A stretch of DNA of 64,000 nt from UBA10324 sp038326325 (lineage in GTDB: Bacteria; Bacteroidota; Bacteroidia; Chitinophagales; UBA10324), in contig JBBQJW010000015.1 of assembly GCA_038326325.1 (NCBI GenBank), forward strand, positions 11,368 through 75,367. Direction: 5' to 3'. Under the pieces are notes generated by a model that saw only the letters and a program-made list of their open reading frames with translations, was not told the origin of the DNA and did not search any database. Both the position numbers and the translations under genes were made by a program. Below, piece by piece: positions 53,616 to 61,545 of this stretch (the stretch's first letter is position 1; each line of letters starts with the position of its first letter).

Positions 53616-54809
53616 ATGAAAAATAAAATCGCTCAATGCCTGCTGCTCTCAGCGGGCATTGTTTTTTTTAGTTCAGGAATTTCCTTTTCGCAAACTCCCA
53701 ATGATTCTGCATTTCAAAAAAAGAAAGTAGAAATCGGAATTTACAATTTCAATTACCTGAGAGATTATGAATACTTCTCTCCTATTATGGAAGGTTATAC
53801 TTTGTTTGGAACAATAGTTCATCCGTCTGTTACATTCAACCCAAATAACAAAGTTTCATTTCGAACAGGAGTCTTTGTTCATGAAAATTTCGGTGATGAT
53901 TCTCTCAGAGTTCGCCCAACATTTTTATTAACTGTCAGAAATAAATCAAATGATTTCAGTTTCGGTAATTACAGAAATGAAGAAGGGCATGGATTAATCG
54001 AACCATTATGGTTCAGTGATAATCATGTAATAGAAAATTTAGAGGATGGTTTTAATCTGAAACAGAAATTCAATCATTTTGAAAATGACACCTGGCTCGA
54101 TTGGAATAAAGCAATTCAGAAAGGTTCTGATTTTCAGGAAAAAATATTCGGAGGTTTATCTGCAAAAATATTTCCATTTAAAAATTATAATCCCATTTTC
54201 ACTTTTCCTTTGCAGGCATATCTGTTACACCAGGGCGGACAAATCAATCAAAATGATTCGTCTTTTCATGTCACAACATTGATGAATGCTGCGGGAGGAA
54301 TGTGTATAAAAATAAATTTCGATAATTCATCAGGAAATTCCGGCTGGTATTACAACAGCAAAAAAAAACCACGGGATCATTATCCAGAAAGTTTTATTTC
54401 TGAAATTAGCGTTGCCGGTTATTATGTTTTTTTTAAAGAATTTTTTCCAAGCTCGTATTCACAATTCACAAATGGAAGCGGAATATGGGCACAGGTAAAA
54501 CTCAAATCAAAATCAGGAGCAGGGATTGAAATGGCTTATTGGCAAGGAACAAATTTTATTTCACCGAAAGGAAATCCATTAATGCAAAGTGTTTCAAGTG
54601 TGTTTCCTGTTTCAAACTATACTGAAAGAGAACGACAACTTTTATTCTTCACATTAAAATATGAAAACGAAATTGCGAAAAGTGTTACACTTATGATTTC
54701 AGGCGAACCTTATTATGATTTGAATAATAAGTTACTCGAATTTGGTTTGCATCTTCATTTGACATTTACTTTTAATGAAGACAAACATTTGCTTTCAGGA
54801 AAAATTTAA
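53616..54809 (+). CDS. Exported beta-barrel-like protein of unknown function
   Basis: A 397-residue protein with signal peptide to about residue 26 (SFSQTP). The mature part alternates short amphipathic strands with aromatic residues (VEIGIYNFNYLRDYEYFSP, TFNPNNKVSFRTGVFVHENFG, LLFFTLKYENEIAKSVTLMISG, FGLHLHLTFTF), suggesting an outer-membrane barrel. I do not recognise the family. It follows the Calx-beta gene by 18 bases on the same strand, so it may be its partner. Confidence 0.7.
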   Translation: MKNKIAQCLLLSAGIVFFSSGISFSQTPNDSAFQKKKVEIGIYNFNYLRDYEYFSPIMEGYTLFGTIVHPSVTFNPNNKVSFRTGVFVHENFGDDSLRVRPTFLLTVRNKSNDFSFGNYRNEEGHGLIEPLWFSDNHVIENLEDGFNLKQKFNHFENDTWLDWNKAIQKGSDFQEKIFGGLSAKIFPFKNYNPIFTFPLQAYLLHQGGQINQNDSSFHVTTLMNAAGGMCIKINFDNSSGNSGWYYNSKKKPRDHYPESFISEISVAGYYVFFKEFFPSSYSQFTNGSGIWAQVKLKSKSGAGIEMAYWQGTNFISPKGNPLMQSVSSVFPVSNYTERERQLLFFTLKYENEIAKSVTLMISGEPYYDLNNKLLEFGLHLHLTFTFNEDKHLLSGKI

Positions 54810-54824
54810 TTTCGGAAAAGACTA

Positions 54825-56123
54825 TTAAACCTTTTGTTCTAAAGTTTTCACGAGCACTTTATCAACTCTGTGCCCGTCCATATCCATTACTTCAAACTTG
54901 AAATTTTTAAAGGTAAAACCATCAGCAGCTTTCGGTATTCTTCCCATTTGATGCATTACAAAACCACCCACAGTTGTGTAAGCCCCCTTGTCTTTATCTG
55001 TAACATCTTCCAGCCCAATCAACTCAATACACTGATCTATCTGCATCAGTCCATCAATCAACCAGCTTCCATCATTGCGGTTCACAAACATTTGCTCATC
55101 GTCGGTTGCATCAATTGGTAATTCCCCAACTATTGATTCAAGCAAATCATGCAGCGACACAATTCCTTCGAGCGAACCATATTCATTTACTATTAATCCA
55201 GTGTGTGTGTGTGTCTTCTTAAAAGTTTCTAGCAGTTCCAATGCGGGCATAGTTTCCGGAAAAAACATGGGTGGAATCATTATCGATTTCACATCTAATT
55301 TTTTCTTATCGGCAAACTGAGTAAAAATATCCTTGATACTCACCATTCCCACGACCTGATCCAGTTCACCGTTACACACTGGAAAATTCGAGTGAACACT
55401 TTCACTCAGCTTCTTCAATAAATCTTCTTCCAAAATATTTTGATCAACCCAAATCACTTCGCTACGGTGAGTCATCAATGAATTTACTTTCCGGTCGCCG
55501 ATACGAATAATACCACGCATCATATCTGACTCCTGCTTCTCTAAAATTCCATGTTCCGATCCCTGTTCAATCATGTGATGCAATTCTTCTTCTGTTACAC
55601 TTCGGTTCACATTTGTTTTTATCATCATTATTTTCAAAACAACTTTTGTCGAAAACTGTAGAAACACAGCTATTGGTTTTGCTACCCAACCAAGTACATT
55701 AATGATGGGAGAAAAAAACATAGCCACTCTTTCAGGATAATTTATTCCTAAAGTTTTCGGCACTAATTCTCCAAGCAATAAACTGAAATAAGTAGTGAGT
55801 GATACAATTGTAGCAATACCTAAAAAATCAGCATACTTTTTCAACGATTCATATTGTTGAAAATATTCTGTAAGGTGATGTGCGATGGCAGTACCACCAT
55901 AAGTTGCGGCGATAAAACTTACAAGGGTGATGTAAACCTGAACAACAGATAAAAACTGTTGCGGTTTCTCCATCAACTTGAGTGCGACTTTAGCACCGAG
56001 CCGACCTTGCTTTGCTTCTTTCTCCAATCGTGCTTTACGCGAAGAGATTAACGCAATTTCAGCGAGCACAAAAACTCCGCTAATACAAATGAGAAGAAGG
56101 ACTAATAAAAATTCGGTAAGCAA
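54825..56123 (-). CDS. CNNM/HlyC-CorC family protein with CBS pair
   Basis: A 432-residue membrane protein. The CNNM (DUF21) domain with four hydrophobic segments spans 1-190 (AEIALISSRKARLEKEAKQG near the start), then two CBS domains (about 205-330: LMTHRSEVIWVDQN, VSIKDIF, IMIPPMFFPETMPALELLETF, IVNEYGSLEGIVSLHDLLE) and a C-terminal CorC/HlyC domain (about 350-430: WLIDGLMQID ... GGFVMHQMGRIP). Relatives are Mg2+/Co2+ efflux proteins; older databases name them hemolysins, without real haemolytic evidence. Upstream (to the right) lie two tRNA genes on the same strand. Confidence 0.9.
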   Translation of the reverse strand: MLTEFLLVLLLICISGVFVLAEIALISSRKARLEKEAKQGRLGAKVALKLMEKPQQFLSVVQVYITLVSFIAATYGGTAIAHHLTEYFQQYESLKKYADFLGIATIVSLTTYFSLLLGELVPKTLGINYPERVAMFFSPIINVLGWVAKPIAVFLQFSTKVVLKIMMIKTNVNRSVTEEELHHMIEQGSEHGILEKQESDMMRGIIRIGDRKVNSLMTHRSEVIWVDQNILEEDLLKKLSESVHSNFPVCNGELDQVVGMVSIKDIFTQFADKKKLDVKSIMIPPMFFPETMPALELLETFKKTHTHTGLIVNEYGSLEGIVSLHDLLESIVGELPIDATDDEQMFVNRNDGSWLIDGLMQIDQCIELIGLEDVTDKDKGAYTTVGGFVMHQMGRIPKAADGFTFKNFKFEVMDMDGHRVDKVLVKTLEQKV

Positions 56124-56213
56124 TTGTGAATGTTTTCGCGAAAATAATTTAGCAAATTGCTAAATACCTAAAATGATACTAACTCAATTAAAAAAATTTT
56201 TACTTGAATTTTG

Positions 56214-56299
56214 TACCGGAAGCGGGAATCGAACCCGCACCGCCGTTTCGGGCGACAGGATTTTAAGTCCTGCGTGTCTACCAGTTCCACCATCCCGGT
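56214..56299 (-). tRNA. tRNA-Leu (TAA)
   Basis: An 86-base class II tRNA: acceptor ACCGGGA pairs with TTCCGGT (one G-T), D arm with GGTGGAACTGGTAGACACG, anticodon stem CAGGA/TCCTG enclosing the TAA anticodon loop CTTAAAA, a long variable arm (GTCGCCCGAAACGGCGG) and T arm GCGGGTTCGATTCCCGC. CCA not encoded. Confidence 0.93.
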
Positions 56300-56342
56300 A
56301 ATTAAAACATAATCGGGGATCTGGTATATCCTCGAAAAACTG

Positions 56343-56415
<73 letters not shown>

Positions 56416-56512
56416 TTTTACAATTAATTTTTTAATTGTCCGGCAAATATAAAAGCCACAGCGAAATGAGAAAGGAAATTCTAAAGTATAAATGAGAAAA
56501 GAATAGTTTTAA

Positions 56513-59113
56513 CTACTCCATACTCTTTTTCAACTCATGCAATTTCATCAATGCTTCAACAGGTGTTAATGTATTGATTTCAATTTTCTCTACCTGCTCT
56601 TTTAATTTTTTCATTTTAGGATCAGTCGATTCGAATATGCTTAGTTGCATTTCTCTTGGTTTTATCTCGCGCACCGCTTGCTTCAAATCACTGCCTATGG
56701 TTTTCGATTCCATCTCTGCAAGAATTTGTTTAGCCCGCTCCACAACCGAAGTTGGAATACCCGCCATCTTTGCCACATGAATTCCGAATGAATGCTGGCT
56801 TCCGCCTTCTACTAATTTGCGAAGGAAAATAATTTTGTTTCCGCTTTCACGAATTGCCACATTGTAATTGCGAATGCGTGAAAATTTTTCTTCCAGTTCA
56901 TTTAACTCATGATAGTGAGTGGCAAAGAGTGTTTTCGGTTTTCCCTTAGTGTTTGTGTGCAAATATTCTGCAATTGCCCAGGCAATACTGATTCCGTCGA
57001 AGGTGCTTGTACCTCTTCCGATTTCATCTAGCAAAATCAAACTGCGATCGTTGATGTTGTTGAGAATACTGGCAGTTTCACTCATCTCCACCATGAAGGT
57101 TGATTCACCTGAAGAAATATTATCGCTCGCTCCTACTCTTGTAAAAATTTTATCTACCAAACCAATTCGCGCAGATGATGCAGGAACGAAGCATCCCATT
57201 TGCGCCATCAAAACAATCAAAGCAGTTTGCCTAATGAGTGCCGACTTACCCGCCATGTTCGGACCGGTGATGATGATGATTTGCTGAGAATCGTTATCTA
57301 AAAAAATATCATTCGGAACATACTGTTCTCCCAATGGCAATTGTTGTTCAATCACCGGGTGCCTTCCATCTTTTATGTTGATACTGAAACCATCATTCAA
57401 AATTGGTTTGTGATAATTGTGTTTTAACGAAAGCGTGGTGAACGATTGCAGGCAATCAATTCGCGCGAGAACGGATGCATTCAATTGTATCACCTGAACA
57501 TAATCGTTCAGTTCGTTCACCAATCCATTGAAGAGTTGTTGTTCAAGTTCCAGAATTTTTTCTTCGGCACCAAGAATTTTTTCTTCGTATTCTTTTAACG
57601 CAGGTGTAACATATCGCTCGGCATTCACCAAAGTTTGTTTGCGAATCCAGTCGGCAGGCACTCGGCTCTTGTGTGTATTTGTTACTTCAAGATAATATCC
57701 ATGAATATTATTGAAACCAATTTTCAGAGAGGTAATTCCTGTCTTTTCAATTTCATCTTTTTGAATCTGTAACAGATATTCTTTTCCAGAATGAGAAAGA
57801 TTTCGGAATTCATCCAACCGCGGTGAAATTCCATTTTTTATCGCACCACCCTTTTGTATTAAAGCCGGTGCATCTTCATGAATAGTATTTTCAATTTTCT
57901 CACGGATATAAACGCATGGATTTAATTGACCGGAAATATTTTGCAACTCAGCATGAGATTGAAAATCGGTGATTAATTTTTCAATCGCAACCAATGATCT
58001 TCGCAACTGAATAACTTCACGCGGATTGATTTTTCCAAGTGGAACTCGTGCAATTAATCTTTCTAAGTCGCCTGCTTGCTTTAACCCGATTTGTAATTGT
58101 TTTAATAATTCCGGTTCGCGGATAAACAACTCGACCATATCTAACCGCTCTTCAATCTGATGTTTATCTTTTAATGGAAGAACTACCCACTTCCGCAACA
58201 TGCGCGATCCCATTGGGCTGAGGGTATGATCCATCACCTGCAAAAGTGATTTCCCGTTCTCGTGAGGACACTGTAATAATTCAAGGTTTCGGATGGTAAA
58301 CCTATCGAGCCAAACATATTTTTCCTCCTCAATTCTTGAAATAGAAGTAATGTGACCAAGGTTCGGATGTTCAGTATCGGATAAATATTGCAACGCAGCG
58401 CCGCAGGCAATAATTGCAGGTTTCATTTCATCAATCCCGAATCCTTTTAACGATTGAACCTGAAAATGCCGCTGTAACAGTTCGTTGGTGTAATCAAACT
58501 GAAAAACCCAATCGTCAATTGAATAGGTATAATACTTCGAACCAAATTGTAATTTAAAATCCTTCTGATACGATTTGCTGAAAATAATTTCACTTGGTTT
58601 TAAAGTCTGCAACATCTTATCAGCATACTCTGCATTTCCTTGTGCTGCATAGAATTCGCCGGTACTGATATCCAGAAAAGCCATTCCATAATACTGTTGA
58701 TCGAAATGGATAGCGCATAAAAAATTATTCGAACCATGATCCAATAATTTTTCGTTGTCTGTTACACCTGGTGTAATCATTTCTGTTACACCTCGGCGGA
58801 CAATGGTCTTTGTCAGTTTTGGGTCTTCCAACTGATCGCAGATGGCTACACGATAACCTGCCTTCACTAACTTAGGTAAGTAAGTATCGAGCGCATGATA
58901 TGGAAACCCTGCTAACTCCACGAATGATGCAGCACCGTTTGCCCTGCGTGTTAAAACAATTCCAACAACCTTTGAAGTGATGACTGCATCCTGTTCAAAT
59001 GTTTCATAAAAATCACCTACACGAAACAGCAGGATGGCATCAGGATATTTTCCCTTGATCTTGTTATACTGCGCCATTAAAGGCGTTTCCTTTATTTCTT
59101 TTATCTTACTCAA
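56513..59113 (-). CDS. mutS: DNA mismatch repair protein MutS
   Basis: An 866-residue MutS1. Mismatch-binding Phe-X-Glu motif RVGDFYETF near residue 30-40, connector and lever domains through about 560, and the C-terminal ATPase with Walker A IITGPNMAGKSALIRQ, the ABC signature-like STFMVEMSE, Walker B RSLILLDEIGRGTSTFDG and the TLFATHYHEL switch. Length and order are normal, including the C-terminal dimerisation helix. It recognises replication mismatches with MutL. Single-gene unit upstream of tRNA-Gly. Confidence 0.97.
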   Translation of the reverse strand: MSKIKEIKETPLMAQYNKIKGKYPDAILLFRVGDFYETFEQDAVITSKVVGIVLTRRANGAASFVELAGFPYHALDTYLPKLVKAGYRVAICDQLEDPKLTKTIVRRGVTEMITPGVTDNEKLLDHGSNNFLCAIHFDQQYYGMAFLDISTGEFYAAQGNAEYADKMLQTLKPSEIIFSKSYQKDFKLQFGSKYYTYSIDDWVFQFDYTNELLQRHFQVQSLKGFGIDEMKPAIIACGAALQYLSDTEHPNLGHITSISRIEEEKYVWLDRFTIRNLELLQCPHENGKSLLQVMDHTLSPMGSRMLRKWVVLPLKDKHQIEERLDMVELFIREPELLKQLQIGLKQAGDLERLIARVPLGKINPREVIQLRRSLVAIEKLITDFQSHAELQNISGQLNPCVYIREKIENTIHEDAPALIQKGGAIKNGISPRLDEFRNLSHSGKEYLLQIQKDEIEKTGITSLKIGFNNIHGYYLEVTNTHKSRVPADWIRKQTLVNAERYVTPALKEYEEKILGAEEKILELEQQLFNGLVNELNDYVQVIQLNASVLARIDCLQSFTTLSLKHNYHKPILNDGFSINIKDGRHPVIEQQLPLGEQYVPNDIFLDNDSQQIIIITGPNMAGKSALIRQTALIVLMAQMGCFVPASSARIGLVDKIFTRVGASDNISSGESTFMVEMSETASILNNINDRSLILLDEIGRGTSTFDGISIAWAIAEYLHTNTKGKPKTLFATHYHELNELEEKFSRIRNYNVAIRESGNKIIFLRKLVEGGSQHSFGIHVAKMAGIPTSVVERAKQILAEMESKTIGSDLKQAVREIKPREMQLSIFESTDPKMKKLKEQVEKIEINTLTPVEALMKLHELKKSME

Positions 59114-59194
59114 ATTGTGTTGCTAAATATGCAGGCAAAATAAAACAAACAGATTTATCATTTGATAAATTTTAAACGGGAAAAGTGAAATAAG

Positions 59195-59725
59195 ATGAGA
59201 AAAATTTTGAACGAGGAATTGAATCGTCCGACAGTTGATGAATTCAGGAAAATGGAAAAGTCGAATGTGGTAATTGTATTAGATAATATTCGTAGCGCAC
59301 ACAATACAGGAAGTGTTTTCAGAACAGCTGATGCTTTTGCAGTGAATTCAATTCATTGCTGCGGCATTACATCAACACCACCTAATCGGGATTTGATTAA
59401 AGCATCGCTTGGTTCACAGGATTCTATTGATTGGAAATATTTTTATACAACGCAAGAATCAATTCTTGAATTAAAAGAAAAAGGATTTAAAGTTATTGGA
59501 ATCGAGCAGATTGATAAAAGTATTTCACTTGAGAATTATTCATTTAATAAAGAAGAAAAAATTGCGCTCGTATTCGGCAATGAAGTGAAAGGAGTGAGTG
59601 AAGAAATTTTACCATTATTAGATACAGCAATAGAAATCCCTCAATTCGGGACTAAACATTCATTTAATATTTCTGTAACAGTTGGGATTATTCTTTGGGA
59701 TTACTTTTTGAAAGCAATAAAATAA
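59195..59725 (+). CDS. SpoU/TrmH-family RNA 2'-O-methyltransferase
   Basis: A 176-residue SPOUT methyltransferase consisting of the catalytic domain only. Motif 1 VLDNIRSAHNTGSVFRTADAF, motif 2 IALVFGNEVKGVSEEIL and motif 3 IPQFGTKHSFNISVTVGIILWDY are intact, including the SAM-binding knot. It methylates a ribose in tRNA or rRNA; target not decidable. Divergent from mutS, with its own terminator. Confidence 0.92.
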   Translation: MRKILNEELNRPTVDEFRKMEKSNVVIVLDNIRSAHNTGSVFRTADAFAVNSIHCCGITSTPPNRDLIKASLGSQDSIDWKYFYTTQESILELKEKGFKVIGIEQIDKSISLENYSFNKEEKIALVFGNEVKGVSEEILPLLDTAIEIPQFGTKHSFNISVTVGIILWDYFLKAIK

Positions 59726-59750
59726 ATTCACCGCAAGTCATATAAAAGAA

Positions 59751-59780
59751 GAAGGGCACTCCGAAACCGGAATGCCCTTC
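59751..59780. terminator. Bidirectional terminator between the SpoU and ompA genes
   Basis: GAAGGGCACTCCG (59751-59763) pairs with CGGAATGCCCTTC (59768-59780), one mismatch, four-base loop, between convergent genes. Confidence 0.8.
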
Positions 59781-59803
59781 ATTCAACATCAAAACATTTT
59801 TAT

Positions 59804-61420
59804 TTACTTACTGATTTCAACATCAACACGACGGTTAACATTGTAAGCAGATTTTAATAAAGGGTTTTTTTCACCTTGTGAAGAGGTGTTTATTCTTCCA
59901 CCATCAACGCCATAGTATTTTACTAAATAATCTTTCACAGCATTTGCGCGCTTCATTCCGAGATCATTGTTATAACCATCAGAACCTCTTTCGTCAGCAT
60001 TACCAACAACATTGATTTTAACAGTTGTGTTAGCTTTCATGTATTTAGCCAATTCACTCAACTCAGGATAATACATTCCCTTTACTTCACTCTTATTCAA
60101 ATCAAAGTAAATTGTCGGTGGAATATATCCGCCAGAAGTTCCGGTTGAAAAGTCTTGTTTAATTGTTTTTCCCTGATAGTTAACCAATGCACCTGGTTTA
60201 GTATTAGGTTCTTTATCATTAATATCAGCTACACCATCACCATCAGCATCGTTTGGTTTTCCGTCAGCATCAACTGTTGCTCCTTTGGGTGTGAACAAAT
60301 CAGCATCTTTAGAATCAGCAACACCATCACCATCCACATCCATGCTAACACCAGAACCATCAACTTTATTTCCTGCAGGAGTATTAGGTTCTTTATCGAA
60401 AATATCAGCAACACCATCATTATCTGAATCGGTAGTCATCTTTCTCATTTTATCGGCAAGTAATTGATACTCGTCGTACATAGTTTCAGTTGGATCCATC
60501 CACTCGATGTAATCCTTATTTTCATCCTTTCCAACGAACTTGTAAGTTAGAGTTAAGTTGGTCATCATATATTTATCATTATTTTTCTTAACTGCATTGT
60601 TCAAATCACCAACATAACCATCCAATTTATCAGTAACAACATAGTGCATTGTGTTTTCTAATCCCAAATCAATTGCACGGGAAATTTTATACTTGATTCC
60701 AAGTCCAACAGGAAATTCAATTTCAAATGCTTTTCCAGAATAACCGCGTAAGTAACCACCAATGTAATTAGATTGATTACCATAATGAGCAGAATCATAA
60801 TTGCTATAATGAACATAAGGCAAAATAGAATCATAACCAGCTGGTTTAGTACTGTATAATGCACTTATTTTAGAGTCAAAAGAAACAAAGCCAATTCCAA
60901 AAGTTGAATAAACACAAAATTTTCTGCTACTCTTTGGTTTTTGATTTGCCTTTTTTAAACTCATAGCAAAGTTTGAAAGATTAACATACAAATCAGCACT
61001 ACCATGAATAATGTTGGTAGAAAAATAAATTGGCTCAGAGAAACCTAATTTTTTCCAGGTATTTGCATCTTCAAAATAATGACCTGCTTTTATATCAGCC
61101 CTATTTTGGTAATTAGAAATACCTAATAATTTTCCATAAAGAAAATTTGCCTGTACACCAAGAACACTGCTGCACATACGATTTATGGAAATACCAAATC
61201 CAGGTTTCCATTCTGAAACTTTAGGTTCGCCTGCAGAAACTCGAGCGAAATCAAAAGTTCTGATATCAGTATACGCGCTGGTGATTCCTCCCTTAAGAGT
61301 AATAGAAGTTCCTTTGTAGTACTTCTTTGCATCCTGCATCATCTGCGCCTTTACGGGAATGCTGTATGCAAACACGATCGTTAACAAAACCGGCACAAGG
61401 AATTTTTTGGTTGCTTTCAT
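59804..61420 (-). CDS. OmpA-family protein with thrombospondin type 3 repeats
   Basis: A 538-residue outer-membrane protein. Signal peptide to about residue 25 (PVKAQM), an N-terminal beta-barrel domain (about 30-310), three calcium-binding TSP3-type repeats (DSDNDGVADIFDKEPNTP, DVDGDGVADSKDADLFTP, DADGDGVADINDKEPNTK, about 330-405), and a C-terminal OmpA peptidoglycan-binding domain (IYFDLNKSEVKG ... INVVGNADERGSDGYNNDLGMKRANAVKDYL in outline). It ties the outer membrane to peptidoglycan. A full promoter is visible upstream. Confidence 0.93.
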   Translation of the reverse strand: MKATKKFLVPVLLTIVFAYSIPVKAQMMQDAKKYYKGTSITLKGGITSAYTDIRTFDFARVSAGEPKVSEWKPGFGISINRMCSSVLGVQANFLYGKLLGISNYQNRADIKAGHYFEDANTWKKLGFSEPIYFSTNIIHGSADLYVNLSNFAMSLKKANQKPKSSRKFCVYSTFGIGFVSFDSKISALYSTKPAGYDSILPYVHYSNYDSAHYGNQSNYIGGYLRGYSGKAFEIEFPVGLGIKYKISRAIDLGLENTMHYVVTDKLDGYVGDLNNAVKKNNDKYMMTNLTLTYKFVGKDENKDYIEWMDPTETMYDEYQLLADKMRKMTTDSDNDGVADIFDKEPNTPAGNKVDGSGVSMDVDGDGVADSKDADLFTPKGATVDADGKPNDADGDGVADINDKEPNTKPGALVNYQGKTIKQDFSTGTSGGYIPPTIYFDLNKSEVKGMYYPELSELAKYMKANTTVKINVVGNADERGSDGYNNDLGMKRANAVKDYLVKYYGVDGGRINTSSQGEKNPLLKSAYNVNRRVDVEISK

Positions 61421-61464
61421 AATTATTGTTTTGATGTTTTGAATAGTTGTTTTTTTATTCTCGA

Positions 61465-61495
61465 CAAAGATAACCAGAAAGACTAAAAAACAAGG
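61465..61495 (-). promoter_or_regulatory. Promoter of the ompA-like gene
   Basis: On the minus strand TATCTTTG (61465-61472) matches the Bacteroidota -7 consensus TAnnTTTG, and a TTG (61491-61493, in CCTTG) lies 18 bases upstream, close to the normal -33 spacing. The leader to the ATG at 61420 would be about 38-40 bases. Confidence 0.65.
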
Positions 61496-61545
61496 TTTTC
61501 AAAAAAAAAACAACACATAAAAATGTTTATTGTCTATAAATTTTA